NCBI GenBank assembly: GCA_003509545.1 | Contig: DOLC01000074.1 | Coordinates: 1 to 47,838 of the forward strand | Direction of reading: 5' to 3' | From: Peptococcaceae bacterium | GTDB taxonomy: Bacteria; Bacillota; DSM-521; Neomoorellales; Neomoorellaceae | Length of the DNA stretch: 47,838 bases | Shown here: positions 1 to 8,591 of the stretch, one piece after another | Position numbering within the stretch: position 1 is the first letter of the stretch | Layout: every line of letters begins with the position of its first letter | Program-made: the position numbers and the translations under genes | The notes under the pieces: model-generated | What the model was told of the DNA's origin: nothing | What the model saw: the letters and a program-made list of their open reading frames with translations, nothing else | Database searches by the model: none

Positions 1-177
1 TTGGCGAAAGGCTTGAAGCTTGGCCCGAGGGCATGTATCCTTGCGGCCGGCAACTGAGGCAGGATGCTTAAATTCTTCCGGGAAGCCTGCCGGAGCCTTT
101 AAGCCAAGCAAAAGTTCTGCCCGCGAGGAAGGCCTTTGCGAGCGAAAGCCAAGCAGGCCGGGATCAAAACTATGGAT
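1..177 (+). repeat. Repeat family A, copy 1 (5' part outside window)
   Basis: This is the 3' portion of an interspersed element seen again at 8255-8503, 10570-10822 and 47715-47838. Shared blocks are the hairpin-forming GGCAGG/CCTGCC centre, GCCCGCGAGG, GGCCTTTGCGAGCG and AAGCCAAGCAGGCC. It ends in AAAACTATGGAT at 166-177, a two-mismatch version of the terminal inverted repeat of the 10570 copy. It lies directly upstream of flhA and reads in the direction of transcription. The apparent reading frame through it (20-211) is not considered a gene. Confidence 0.8.
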
Positions 178-247
178 ACGTCACGGCCAAAGAGGCGGCG
201 GGATCTCATGAAAAATAAATTTTGCTTTAGGAGGTGAGGGAGGAAGG

Positions 248-2332
248 ATGGCCCTACCCCGTTCCCCCGGCATGCTGGCGGCCCTGCGGAGATTAACGCC
301 TTACCACGATCTGCTCATAGCCGGTCTGGTCCTGGCCGTGGTTATGCTTATCGTCATTCCCATCAGGCCCGTGGTCCTGGACCTGCTGCTCATCGCCAAC
401 CTCACGGTGAGCATGATTATCCTCCTGACCACCATGTTTACCACCCATAACCTGCAGTTTTCCGTGTACCCCTCCCTGCTTCTGGTGGTCACCCTGTTCC
501 GGCTGGCCCTCAACATATCTTCTACGCGACTCATCTTGAGCCAGGCCAAGGCCGGCCACGTCATCGAGGCCTTCGGCAGCTTCGTGGTGGGCAATAACTA
601 CATAGTAGGCTTTATAATTTTTCTCATTATCACCGTCATCCAGTTTGTGGTTATCACCAACGGTGCCCAGCGGGTGGCGGAAGTGGCCGCACGTTTCACC
701 CTGGACGCCATGCCCGGCAAGCAGATGAGCATCGACGCCGACCTCAACGCCGGCCTGATCACGGAAGAAGAAGCCAAGGAAAAGAGAAGGCTTCTGCAGA
801 GGGAAGCGGATTTTTACGGGGCCATGGACGGGGCCAGCAAATTCGTCCGCGGCGATGCCATCGCCGGCCTGGTAATAACGGCTATCAATATCCTCGCCGG
901 CTTCGCCATCGGCATCTGGCAGCTGGGGATGCCCTTGGAGCAGGCCCTGCAGACCTACACCCGGCTTACCATCGGTGACGGGCTGGTGACCCAAATTCCG
1001 GCCTTGTTGGTCTCCACGGGGACGGGTATCCTAGTCACCCGGTCGGGGGCCACGGACGACTTCGGCCATGAGGTAGTCCGGCAGGTGAGCGGTTTTCCCC
1101 GGGGTATAGGCCTGGTGGCGGGGGTGTTGTTCCTTCTCGGCTTGGTGCCGGGCCTGCCTCGCTTGCCCTTTTTCGTCATGGCCGCCGGTGTCGGCTACGC
1201 GGCCTACGCCCTAGCTCGGGAACAGAAGGCCAGGGAGGACGAGCGGCGGGAAGCGGCCGCCCGGGCCACCAGGGGAGAAAGGCGCCAGCCGGAGAACGTC
1301 CTCAACCTCTTTGAAGTGGATCCCCTGGAGATCGAAATAGGTTACGGGCTGGTGCCCCTGGCGGATGAAAACCAGGGAGGCGATCTGCTGGACCGCCTGG
1401 CCGCCGTAAGGCGCCAGTGCGCCCTGGAGCTGGGCATTTACGTCAAGCCAATCCGTATCCGGGACAACCTGCAGCTACCTCCCAATGCTTACGTGTTCAA
1501 AATCCGCGGCGTCGAGGCCGCCCGGGCAGAACTCATGCCCGGGCACTATCTGGCCATGAACCCGGCGGGCGAAGGGGAAATAGAAGGCCTACCGACCCGA
1601 GAACCTACCTTCGGCCTGCCGGCGTGGTGGGTCAACGCCGAGGGGCGCCAGGAAGCGGAATTGAAGGGTTTCACCGTAGTGGACTGCCCTACCGTGCTGG
1701 TCACCCATCTTACGGAGTTTATTAAAGCCCATGCCCACGAACTCCTGGGACGGCAGGAGACCAAAGAGCTGTTGGACAAGGTCAAGGAAAGCAATCCGGC
1801 GGTGGTAGAAGAGCTGGTGCCTAACCTGTTGACCCTGGGGGAGGTCCAGAAGGTGCTGCAGAACCTGCTCCAGGAAAGGGTGCCCATCCGCGATCTGGTT
1901 ACCATTCTGGAATCCCTGGCCGATGCGGCCCGGGTGAATCGGGAACCGGACTACTTGATCGAGGCGGCCCGTCGGGGTCTATACCGAACTCTAGGTAAAC
2001 TGTATGCTCCCGAGGGAAAGCTGGTGGCCGTTACCCTTAGCCCGCGCCTGGAGCAGGAGATTGCGGATTCGGTGCAGCCTACCCCCCAGGGACATTTCCC
2101 GGTCTTGCCCCCTGAAAGGGGCCGGGACCTGGTGGAGCGGGTGGGCCAGGCCGTGGCCAGGATGGCCCTGCAGGGCCGGCAGCCCGTAATCCTGTGCTCG
2201 GGCAGGATCCGCCTGCCCCTGCGCAGGTTCCTACAGCGCCCCCTGCCCCATGTGCCCGTGGTGTCCTATAACGAGCTGGACCCGGCCCTGGAAGTGGAAG
2301 TGGTGGAGGCGGTGAAGTTGAATGAGGATTAA
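248..2332 (+). CDS. flhA: FlhA, flagellar type III export gate protein
   Basis: FlhA is the inner-membrane export gate of the flagellar type III secretion apparatus; it uses the proton motive force and docks late substrates and chaperones on its cytoplasmic domain. The 694 residues match the usual family length. The first roughly 325 residues carry the hydrophobic segments. The FHIPEP family signature is visible around residues 149-170 (RFTLDAMPGKQMSIDADLN). The soluble C-terminal domain follows. The ATG is preceded by TTAGGAGGTGAGGGAGGAAGG, a strong ribosome site. The end overlaps flhF, which indicates one operon. flhB would be expected upstream but is outside the window. Confidence 0.97.
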   Translation: MALPRSPGMLAALRRLTPYHDLLIAGLVLAVVMLIVIPIRPVVLDLLLIANLTVSMIILLTTMFTTHNLQFSVYPSLLLVVTLFRLALNISSTRLILSQAKAGHVIEAFGSFVVGNNYIVGFIIFLIITVIQFVVITNGAQRVAEVAARFTLDAMPGKQMSIDADLNAGLITEEEAKEKRRLLQREADFYGAMDGASKFVRGDAIAGLVITAINILAGFAIGIWQLGMPLEQALQTYTRLTIGDGLVTQIPALLVSTGTGILVTRSGATDDFGHEVVRQVSGFPRGIGLVAGVLFLLGLVPGLPRLPFFVMAAGVGYAAYALAREQKAREDERREAAARATRGERRQPENVLNLFEVDPLEIEIGYGLVPLADENQGGDLLDRLAAVRRQCALELGIYVKPIRIRDNLQLPPNAYVFKIRGVEAARAELMPGHYLAMNPAGEGEIEGLPTREPTFGLPAWWVNAEGRQEAELKGFTVVDCPTVLVTHLTEFIKAHAHELLGRQETKELLDKVKESNPAVVEELVPNLLTLGEVQKVLQNLLQERVPIRDLVTILESLADAARVNREPDYLIEAARRGLYRTLGKLYAPEGKLVAVTLSPRLEQEIADSVQPTPQGHFPVLPPERGRDLVERVGQAVARMALQGRQPVILCSGRIRLPLRRFLQRPLPHVPVVSYNELDPALEVEVVEAVKLNED

Positions 2333-3383
2333 GCGCTACCTGGTAAGGGATATGCAGGAGGCTTATCTGGCCATCCGGCGGGACCTGGGCCCCGACGCCG
2401 TAATCGTATCCACCCGGAAGGTCCGCCGGCCGGGCCTCAAGGGCTTCTTCCAGCCGCCCCACCTGGAGGTGACGGCGGCGGCCGAAGCCGGCCCCGCCTC
2501 TAAGGCCGGCCGAGGGGAGGAAGCCCTGGAGAGGGAGCTGGCGGAGATCAGAAAGACCCTGGAGAAGCTTACTTCCCCTACCGCGGGAGAGGACGGCCTC
2601 CTGGCCGCCTACCGCCGGCTCCTCTTGGAGCAGGACATGGGGGAAGAGCTGACGGAGGCCCTCCTGACCGGCCTCGACGGCCGGATGGACGAGGAGGTGC
2701 TGGGGCAAATCATCCTGGCGCGCCTGGCCCAGTATATGGAACCTCCCGGCGGCACAAGAGGTCGCGAGGAGCGCATCCGGGCTCTGGTGGGGCCTACGGG
2801 GGTAGGGAAGACCACCACCCTGGCCAAACTGGCGGCCCGATACAGCCTTTACCACCACCGGCGGGTGGGGCTCGTTACCCTGGATACCTACCGGATAGGG
2901 GCCGTGGAGCAGCTCAGAACCTATGCCGAGATTATGAGCCTACCCCTGGAAGTAGCCATGACCCCCAAGGAGCTCAAGGAAGCCGTTTCCAGGCTGGAGC
3001 AGTGCGACGTGATCTTCGTGGATACTGCCGGCCGTCCCCCGGAAAACAGAGCCCAACTCGTGGAAACCCAGGGATTTCTTTCCGCCATCGGGCCTTTGGA
3101 TGTGTACCTGGTCTTGAGCGGGACCACCAGAAGCAGCGATCTCCTGCGGGCGGTGGAAAATTATCGCGTGCTGCAGTTCAACCGGCTTATTTTTACCAAA
3201 CTGGACGAGACGTCCTGCCCCGGGGTTATTGCCCGGGTGGTCCGGGCTGCGGGTGTGCCGGTAGCCTACGTGACGGCCGGTCAAAACGTCCCGGAAGATA
3301 TAGAAGAAGCCGACCCCTACCGCCTCTCCCAGCTTATATGGAAAGCGGTGACCCGAAATGGATCAAGCGGCCCGTCTGCGTGA
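2322..3383 (+). CDS. flhF: FlhF, SRP-type GTPase placing flagella
   Basis: FlhF is a signal-recognition-particle-type GTPase that sets flagellar position and number together with FlhG. The 353-residue protein has a basic N-terminal domain of about 140 residues and a C-terminal NG domain. Visible motifs are the P-loop GPTGVGKTTT near residue 158, DTYRIGAVEQL, the G3-type DTAGRPPENRAQ and the guanine-specificity motif TKLDE. The ATG lies within the last codons of flhA, so translation is probably coupled. The 3' end overlaps flhG by 26 bases. Confidence 0.96.
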   Translation: MRIKRYLVRDMQEAYLAIRRDLGPDAVIVSTRKVRRPGLKGFFQPPHLEVTAAAEAGPASKAGRGEEALERELAEIRKTLEKLTSPTAGEDGLLAAYRRLLLEQDMGEELTEALLTGLDGRMDEEVLGQIILARLAQYMEPPGGTRGREERIRALVGPTGVGKTTTLAKLAARYSLYHHRRVGLVTLDTYRIGAVEQLRTYAEIMSLPLEVAMTPKELKEAVSRLEQCDVIFVDTAGRPPENRAQLVETQGFLSAIGPLDVYLVLSGTTRSSDLLRAVENYRVLQFNRLIFTKLDETSCPGVIARVVRAAGVPVAYVTAGQNVPEDIEEADPYRLSQLIWKAVTRNGSSGPSA

Positions 3384-4215
3384 GCTGGTACAGGGGAGTT
3401 CTCCCGGTGGGGTGAGGAGCCTGGCCGTGGCCAGCGGAAAGGGCGGGGTGGGCAAGACCAATATTGTGGTCAACTTGAGCCTGGCCCTGGCCCGGAGGCG
3501 GAAGCGGGTTATGGTCCTGGATGCGGACCTGGGCCTGGCCAATGTGGATATCCTATTGGGACTGGTGCCCCGCTGGGACCTGAGCCAGGTAGTGCGGGGG
3601 GAGAAGGAGCTGGGGGAAATAGTGATCGAAGGGCCGGCGGGAATACGCCTCATTCCCGGGGGATCCGGGGTTCAAGAGCTGGCGGAAATGACCAACCAAC
3701 AGCGGGAGGGCTTGATCCGGGCTTTGAGCCGGGTAACGGAGGGAACGGACTTCTTCTTAATCGATACCAGCGCCGGGATATCCCGCCATGTCCTGAGTTT
3801 TGCGGCGGCGGCGGGGGAAGCCGTTATCGTTACCACGCCGGAGCCCACCGCCTTGACGGATGCCTACGGCCTCATCAAAGGGCTTTCCCGCCTGGGGGTC
3901 AGGCTCCACCTTCTGGTGAACCGCGCCCTGGCCCCGGGCGACGGCCGGGAGGCGGCGGCCAGGCTCCAGGCCACGGCCCGGCGCTTCCTGGCGGTGGAAG
4001 TGCCCCTCCTGGGCATCGTACCCGAGGACCGGACGGTGGGACTGGCGGTGCGGGAGCAGCGGCCGTTGGTGCTGCATTACCCCTCATCCCCTGCGGCGCG
4101 GGCCTTGGAAGAGGTGGCGGACCGCCTGGCGGGGGCGCCCCCATCTCCGACGGGAGGCAGGGGTGGGTTCTGGCAGCGTTTGAGTTTACTTTGGGGGAAT
4201 AGGGGGAAAAGGTAA
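3358..4215 (+). CDS. flhG: FlhG (YlxH), MinD-like ATPase for flagellar number
   Basis: This is a ParA/MinD-family ATPase, partner of FlhF in controlling flagellar number and basal-body assembly. The deviant Walker A KGGVGKTNI starts near residue 24, followed by VLDADLGLANVDILLG and the switch region DTSAGI. N-terminal residues before Walker A include DQAAR, resembling the DQA-containing activator segment that stimulates FlhF in the family. Length is 285 residues, normal. The ATG lies inside the flhF 3' end and the stop overlaps the ATG of the PilZ gene (TAATG). Confidence 0.95.
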   Translation: MDQAARLRELVQGSSPGGVRSLAVASGKGGVGKTNIVVNLSLALARRRKRVMVLDADLGLANVDILLGLVPRWDLSQVVRGEKELGEIVIEGPAGIRLIPGGSGVQELAEMTNQQREGLIRALSRVTEGTDFFLIDTSAGISRHVLSFAAAAGEAVIVTTPEPTALTDAYGLIKGLSRLGVRLHLLVNRALAPGDGREAAARLQATARRFLAVEVPLLGIVPEDRTVGLAVREQRPLVLHYPSSPAARALEEVADRLAGAPPSPTGGRGGFWQRLSLLWGNRGKR

Positions 4216-4886
4216 TGGCGCGCTATCCCTTCCTCCGCATCAACCGCAAGATCACCATCGTCCAACCGGACACCGGCCGCTGTTTTACCACCTTAATCCA
4301 GGAAGTGGGGCCGGAGGAGTTCGCCGTGCTGGCACCGGAGGTCGGCGAGGTGGCCCTGGCGGTGGGGGAAAGGGTGAGGGCTGTGGTGACGTCGCCGGAG
4401 GCCAAATACGAATTTGAGACCACCCTTAAAAGACAGGCCTTTGACCCCGTATATCTCTACTACTTCCGGTACCCCGTGGAAGTCAGGCGGGTCCAGCAGC
4501 GCAGTTTTGTGCGGACCAAGGTGGCCCTGGAGGTGCAGTATACACCCCTGGCCGAAGAGTGTGGCCCGGAAACGGAGGCCGGAGAAGCGCCCCTTCCGGA
4601 ACGAAAGGGCTATACCGTAGATTTGAGCGGAGGAGGAGCCCAGCTGGTCCTTAAGGAAGGGCCGGAACCGGGCAGCCTTCTCCTGTTGAAGCTACCCCTT
4701 CCCGACGGGAAGATGGCGCCCCTGGTCGTCAAGGGCCGGGTGAGGCGGGTGGTTCCTAAGAAGATCGACGGGCTGGAGAGGTATGAAGTAGGGGTGGCCT
4801 TCGAAAACCTGGCGGAAAAGGACGAAGACCGGCTGGTAAGGTTTGTTTTCCGGCGGCTGCGCGAGGAAAGACGTCAAGAGAGGTAG
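4215..4886 (+). CDS. YcgR-type PilZ protein, c-di-GMP flagellar brake
   Basis: The 223-residue protein has an N-terminal YcgR-type barrel (residues about 5-90) and a C-terminal PilZ domain. The c-di-GMP binding signature is intact: RSFVR at residues 96-100 (RxxxR), then DLSGGG at about 136-141 (DxSxxG). By family knowledge such proteins bind c-di-GMP and slow or stop the motor. It is translationally coupled to flhG and followed 6 bases later by the sigma-D gene. It gives the c-di-GMP enzymes at 23946-32609 a plausible effector in the flagellar operon. Confidence 0.93.
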   Translation: MARYPFLRINRKITIVQPDTGRCFTTLIQEVGPEEFAVLAPEVGEVALAVGERVRAVVTSPEAKYEFETTLKRQAFDPVYLYYFRYPVEVRRVQQRSFVRTKVALEVQYTPLAEECGPETEAGEAPLPERKGYTVDLSGGGAQLVLKEGPEPGSLLLLKLPLPDGKMAPLVVKGRVRRVVPKKIDGLERYEVGVAFENLAEKDEDRLVRFVFRRLREERRQER

Positions 4887-4892
4887 ACGCCT

Positions 4893-5651
4893 ATGGCCGT
4901 GAAGGACAGCGAGCTCTGGCAGGCCTTAATACATAAGGGAGAGGAGGAAGCGCGGAGGGAACTGGCCTTGAAGTACCTGCCCCTCGTCAGGTACATTGTG
5001 GGCCGCCTGGCCGTTAAGCCGCCTCCTTTCCTGGATCAAGAAGACCTCATAGGTTACGGCATTGTGGGCCTGCTGGAGGCCATCGACCGTTTCGACCCCT
5101 CCCGGGGAGTTAACTTCGAGAGTTTCGCCGCTTTACGCATCCGCGGCGCAGTCCTGGATGCGCTGCGCCGCGCCCACTGGGCGCCTCGCACCCTTATAGA
5201 GAAGCTCAGGCAGGTGAGCTCCGTTTACCGACGGCTGGAGCAGGAGCAGGGAGTAGAACCGCGGGACGAGGAGGTGGCGGCGGCGGCCGGGCTGGAGATA
5301 GGGGAGCTGCAGGATTTGCTGGAGCGCGGGTCCCAAATGGCCCTGATCTCCCTCGAGGAATTCCTGCTCAACGAGGAGGGCATGGAAACCGTTCGCCGGG
5401 GAGAAGTTACGGCCGACCCCCGGAGCCCCGAACCCGACCAGCGGCTGGAACAGGAAGAGCTGCGTAGAGCCCTGCGGCAGGCCTTGGGCGGGTTAAGGGA
5501 AAGGGACCGGTTGATCTTGAGCCTCTATTACTACGAAGGGCTGACCTTGAAGGAAATAGGCGAGGTCCTGGGGATATCCGAATCCAGGGTGTGCCAGCTC
5601 CACGGCCGGGCCATCCTCAACCTCCGGCGGCTCTTGGCCGATTATCTCTAG
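4893..5651 (+). CDS. fliA: RNA polymerase sigma-D (FliA), flagellar and chemotaxis sigma factor
   Basis: The 252-residue sigma-70 factor has region 2 (LVRYIVGRLAVK, DQEDLIGYGIVGLLEAIDRF), region 3 (RAHWAPRTLIEKLRQV) and region 4 with the helix-turn-helix LTLKEIGEVLGISESRVCQL. The length and the Wxxxxx-RTLIEKLR region-3 context fit the FliA/SigD group. It directs late flagellar and chemotaxis promoters. It sits after the PilZ gene and before membrane protein genes in the same operon. The start ATG follows AAGAGAGGTAGACGCCT. Confidence 0.95.
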   Translation: MAVKDSELWQALIHKGEEEARRELALKYLPLVRYIVGRLAVKPPPFLDQEDLIGYGIVGLLEAIDRFDPSRGVNFESFAALRIRGAVLDALRRAHWAPRTLIEKLRQVSSVYRRLEQEQGVEPRDEEVAAAAGLEIGELQDLLERGSQMALISLEEFLLNEEGMETVRRGEVTADPRSPEPDQRLEQEELRRALRQALGGLRERDRLILSLYYYEGLTLKEIGEVLGISESRVCQLHGRAILNLRRLLADYL

Positions 5652-5659
5652 AAGGGGGA

Positions 5660-6121
5660 ATGGCTACGGCTTATATCTTCTTGCTCGTCGGGCTGATTTT
5701 GATTGTCGTCTCCTGGCGGTACCTGGGCCGAACGGCCGGAGCCTTACGGCAAGGACAGGAAGCAGGCCGACCCGGCAGGGGGGAGGATATGCCGCGGCAG
5801 GAGCCGGAGGAAGAAGGATATCCGGCACGGGCAGGGGGGGCGAAAGTCGAGTTCATGATTGAGGAAGGGCGGGAAACTGCCGGGCCTCCCGGGGACCGGG
5901 TACCTCCCTATCACGGGTTTCAACATTACCTCCGGGAGGCCCTTAAGGCGCCGGCATCCCCGCCGGACCCCCCTGGTGAGGGGGCCTTGCCCTTGGAGGC
6001 CATCATCCGCGCTGTGGACGCAGGGGAAAGCCTGGAAAGCGTGGCCAAACGCTTCGGCCGGGGAAAGGGGGAGATAGAATTAATCCTCAATTTGAGGCGC
6101 TTAAAGAGCGGGCCCAGGTAG
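5660..6121 (+). CDS. Membrane-anchored DUF6115-type protein
   Basis: The chosen ATG at 5660 follows AGAAGGGGGA and gives 153 residues; a longer frame starts inside fliA and lacks a ribosome site. One N-terminal transmembrane segment (TAYIFLLVGLILIVVSW) is followed by a long Pro/Gly/Arg-rich low-complexity linker. A C-terminal helical module of about 45 residues contains SLESVAKRFGRGKGEIELIL. Such a module follows fliA in many clostridial flagellar operons; its function is unknown. The C-terminal motif looks like a small DNA-binding-type or protein-binding helix pair, which is inference only. Confidence 0.75.
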   Translation: MATAYIFLLVGLILIVVSWRYLGRTAGALRQGQEAGRPGRGEDMPRQEPEEEGYPARAGGAKVEFMIEEGRETAGPPGDRVPPYHGFQHYLREALKAPASPPDPPGEGALPLEAIIRAVDAGESLESVAKRFGRGKGEIELILNLRRLKSGPR

Positions 6122-6138
6122 GCCCGCGGTGGCCCCTG

Positions 6139-6558
6139 GTGGGCCTGGGCATGGGAATGGGTTTTCTACTGGCAGGCCTTCTGCTCCTCGTGTTTCCTCC
6201 CCCCGGCCCCAGCCGGGAGGAGATCATAGACCGGGCCCGCGCCTACGGTATGGTCTTCCGGGAGGAGGTGGTGCCCTTTCCCCTGGGCGGGGAAGGGGCC
6301 GGGACGGAGAAGGAGGGCGGGCCGCAGGCGCCGCCCGGGCCGGAGCCGGCCGTGGAGAGGAGCGAGGTCCTGGTTACCATTCCTCAGGGGGCGACCCTGG
6401 AGGAGATCGCCGCCCTACTGGAGGAAAAGGGCGTGGTGGACGGGGCCCTTTTTGAAGCAGAGGCTCGCCGGTCGGGGGCGACCGGCAGGCTGAGGGCCGG
6501 CTCCCACTACCTTCCCAGGGGCGACGTAGCAGGTATACTCGAGCGTCTGACCAAGTGA
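6139..6558 (+). CDS. Small membrane protein with YceG/MltG-like C-terminal module
   Basis: The 139-residue protein opens with a glycine-rich hydrophobic segment (MGFLLAGLLLLVFPPP), then a low-complexity linker, then about 65 residues (TIPQGATLEEIAALLEEKGV) resembling the LysM-like or YceG-like substrate-binding part of endolytic transglycosylases. The catalytic MltG domain, normally more than 200 further residues, is absent. A role in peptidoglycan near the flagellar base is possible but unproven. Start is uncertain: GTG 6139, ATG 6151 and ATG 6157 are all in frame, and no strong ribosome site decides. Confidence 0.6.
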   Translation: MGLGMGMGFLLAGLLLLVFPPPGPSREEIIDRARAYGMVFREEVVPFPLGGEGAGTEKEGGPQAPPGPEPAVERSEVLVTIPQGATLEEIAALLEEKGVVDGALFEAEARRSGATGRLRAGSHYLPRGDVAGILERLTK

Positions 6559-6579
6559 TGGCGAAGGGAGGCAGAAAAA

Positions 6580-7341
6580 GTGTTGCGAGGACTGTATTTG
6601 ACGGCTACCGGCATGGTGGCCCAGCAGATGCGCCAGGAAGTAATAAGTAATAACCTGGCCAACGCCTCCACGGCCGGCTTCAAGGCCGAAATCGTCCCCC
6701 AGCGTTCTTTCCGCGAGCTGCTCCTCACCAGAATGGAGGCCGGGGCGCCGGATACGCCCGTCGGCTTCTTCACCCCAGGGGTACTGGTGGACGAATTGGT
6801 AATCGATTTTTCCCCTGGTCCGTTGGAAGAGACGGGCCGCGCTACCGACCTGGCCCTGGTGGATCCGCCTGGAAGTACGCCGGCTTTTTTTGCGGTGCTG
6901 GTGGAGGGCGAGGTCCGCTACACCCGCAACGGCAGTTTTACCCTGGGCTCCGCCGGGGAACTGCAGACCCACGACGGTTACCTCGTATTGGGCGAAGATG
7001 GTCCGATAGTGGTGGGACGGGAAAGCTGGCATGTTGACGGCCGGGGCGGGGTGTGGGCGGACGGTACCCTGGTAAATCGCCTCCTCCTGGTGACCTTTGA
7101 CGAACCCCATCGGCTTGAGCGGCAAGAGGGGGTGTTGTTCGCCGCCCCTCCGGACCTGTTTCCCCAGGCGGCCGCGCCGGAGGTTAAGCAGGGCTTTCTG
7201 GAAAAGGCCAACCTTAACGCGGTAAACGAAATCGTAAACATGCTGGCGGCCCTCCGGGCCTATGAAGCCGGTCAGAAGGTTATCCAAGTTCAGAATGAGC
7301 TCCTGGGCAAATGCGTTAACGAAATCGGATCCCTGCGTTAG
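6580..7341 (+). CDS. flgF: FlgF/FlhO-type flagellar rod protein
   Basis: The 253-residue protein begins LRGLYLTATGMVAQQ and has SNNLANASTAGFKAE, the conserved N-terminal rod/hook motif. The C-terminal family motif follows (GFLEKANLNAVNEIVNML and an amphipathic helix). Such proteins form the proximal or distal rod outside the membrane and are exported by the FlhA apparatus without a signal peptide. The GTG start is preceded by GAAGGGAGGC at a 10-base distance. It is the first of two adjacent paralogues, as in flhO-flhP of Bacillus subtilis. FlgF versus FlgG naming rests on order and is not certain. Confidence 0.87.
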   Translation: MLRGLYLTATGMVAQQMRQEVISNNLANASTAGFKAEIVPQRSFRELLLTRMEAGAPDTPVGFFTPGVLVDELVIDFSPGPLEETGRATDLALVDPPGSTPAFFAVLVEGEVRYTRNGSFTLGSAGELQTHDGYLVLGEDGPIVVGRESWHVDGRGGVWADGTLVNRLLLVTFDEPHRLERQEGVLFAAPPDLFPQAAAPEVKQGFLEKANLNAVNEIVNMLAALRAYEAGQKVIQVQNELLGKCVNEIGSLR

Positions 7342-7368
7342 GAACCGCGCTTTAGGGGGTGCGTTAAA

Positions 7369-8148
7369 ATGATCCGAGCCTTATGGAACAGCGCCACCGG
7401 TATGGCGGCTCAGGCGGCCCAGGTGGACCTCCTCGCCCACGACCTGGCCAATGTCGGTACCACAGGTTATAAAAAGAGCTCGGCGGCCTTTGCGGACCTG
7501 GTTTACCGGCCAGTAGAGGAGCGGGGCATGCCGGTCAGCCGCCCGGAAGAACCTGCCGTCGGTTCCGGCGTTCGCCTGGCAGCAACGGAGAAGGATTTCA
7601 GCCAGGGTCCCCTGGTGAACACGGGGAATCCCCTCCACGTGGCCGTCCAGGGCCGGGGTTTCCTGGCCGTGGAAGGGCCGGACGGGGGCCTTTACCTCAC
7701 CCGGGATGGGGCCTTCTACCTCAACGGTGCCGGAGAGGTCGTCCACGCCAGCTCAGGCTACCGGTTGTTTCCTCCCGTTGCCGCCGACGGGGGTGAGGCA
7801 CGGTTGCGGATAGACCGCGACGGGTGGGTACTGGCCGACGGCGGAGGGGTAGGGCAGGAAATCCTCTTGGGACGAATAGAGTTGTATCTGGTGCCCAACC
7901 CCCAGGGGCTGGAGGCGGTGGGTAACAATCTCTTCCGGGCTACGCCGGCCAGCGGGGAACCGGTGGCCGTGGAGCCGGGGCAGGGAGGGGCCGGGCATTT
8001 GCTGCCGGGCTATCTGGAGGCGGCCAACGTTGAAATGGCAGAAGCCCTGACCAAGATGCTCCTGGCCCAGAGGGTTTATACCAGCAACTCCCTGGCCGCG
8101 CGGGTGGCCGATGAAATGTGGAGCCTTGCCAACAACTTGCGACGCTAA
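7369..8148 (+). CDS. flgG: FlgG/FlhP-type flagellar rod protein
   Basis: This 259-residue paralogue of the preceding gene has IRALWNSATGMAAQ, HDLANVGTTGYKKSSAAF and the C-terminal GYLEAANVEMAEALTKML. These are the N- and C-terminal coiled-coil motifs of the axial protein family. The length and TGYK motif suit the FlgG distal-rod group. The ATG follows TTTAGGGGGTGCGTTAAA. It is the last gene of the first flagellar block; a 446-base gap with a structured segment and a repeat A copy separates it from cheD. Confidence 0.88.
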   Translation: MIRALWNSATGMAAQAAQVDLLAHDLANVGTTGYKKSSAAFADLVYRPVEERGMPVSRPEEPAVGSGVRLAATEKDFSQGPLVNTGNPLHVAVQGRGFLAVEGPDGGLYLTRDGAFYLNGAGEVVHASSGYRLFPPVAADGGEARLRIDRDGWVLADGGGVGQEILLGRIELYLVPNPQGLEAVGNNLFRATPASGEPVAVEPGQGGAGHLLPGYLEAANVEMAEALTKMLLAQRVYTSNSLAARVADEMWSLANNLRR

Positions 8149-8254
8149 AGACGGGTTCCGGGCGGGACGGCTCGACCTTAAAGGGGACGAACTAAGACTC
8201 TGGGCGGCCGGGAGGTAGCCCCGCAGAGGGGCTCTATGCTGGGGCAACTGGGTC
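8149..8254 (+). other. GC-rich intergenic segment with hairpin, no family recognised
   Basis: Between flgG and repeat A2 lies about 100 bases with no frame. A clear hairpin AGCCCC-GCAGA-GGGGCT occurs near 8217-8233 within a longer stretch of possible pairing. No U-run follows, so it is not an intrinsic terminator. It was compared by eye with c-di-GMP class I, ZTP and fluoride riboswitch cores; none fits. Confidence 0.3.
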
Positions 8255-8503
8255 ATCCCCACTTTTTGGGCTAGAGGTCTGCCTTGACTTGAGAGCGAGC
8301 GACTAAACCCGCGCGGCTGCCAGACTTCACGAAGACGTAAGCAAAAGGACCCGAGGCACAGGTAGCCTTGCGGCCGGTAACTGAGCCGTGTGTCGAATTT
8401 GCCGGGAAGTCCGCCTTAAGGGCTGAGGCTTTCGTGCTAGTTTGGCCCGCGAGGGAGGCCTTTGCGAGGGAAAGCCAAGCAGGCTAGGCTCGAAAGTGGG
8501 GAT
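8255..8503 (+). repeat. Repeat family A, copy 2 (diverged, full length)
   Basis: A 249-base copy begins ATCCCCACTTTTT and ends GAAAGTGGGGAT (8492-8503), which are near-perfect inverted repeats of each other (one mismatch over 12). It shares with the other copies CTTGCGGCCGG, GCCGGGAAG, GGCCCGCGAGGGAGGCC, TTTGCGAG and AAAGCCAAGCAGGC. It is more diverged than the 10570 copy. It lies between flgG and cheD in the direction of transcription, and no target duplication was seen around it. Confidence 0.75.
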
Positions 8504-8591
8504 GCGCTCGGGGGTTAGGAATTGTAAAGCTGCCGCACCCGTGCTAAAATATGGATTATTAGACATAATACGCCGTCTAGGAGTACATAGA

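Noticed and set aside
20..211. Open frame of 63 codons before flhA
   Set aside because: It lies within repeat A, has no ribosome site and is not conserved between repeat copies in frame.
8149..8254. c-di-GMP class I riboswitch
   Set aside because: The GGACG-like piece is present by chance, but the CACGCACAGGGCAAACC core and the tetraloop receptor pattern are absent.
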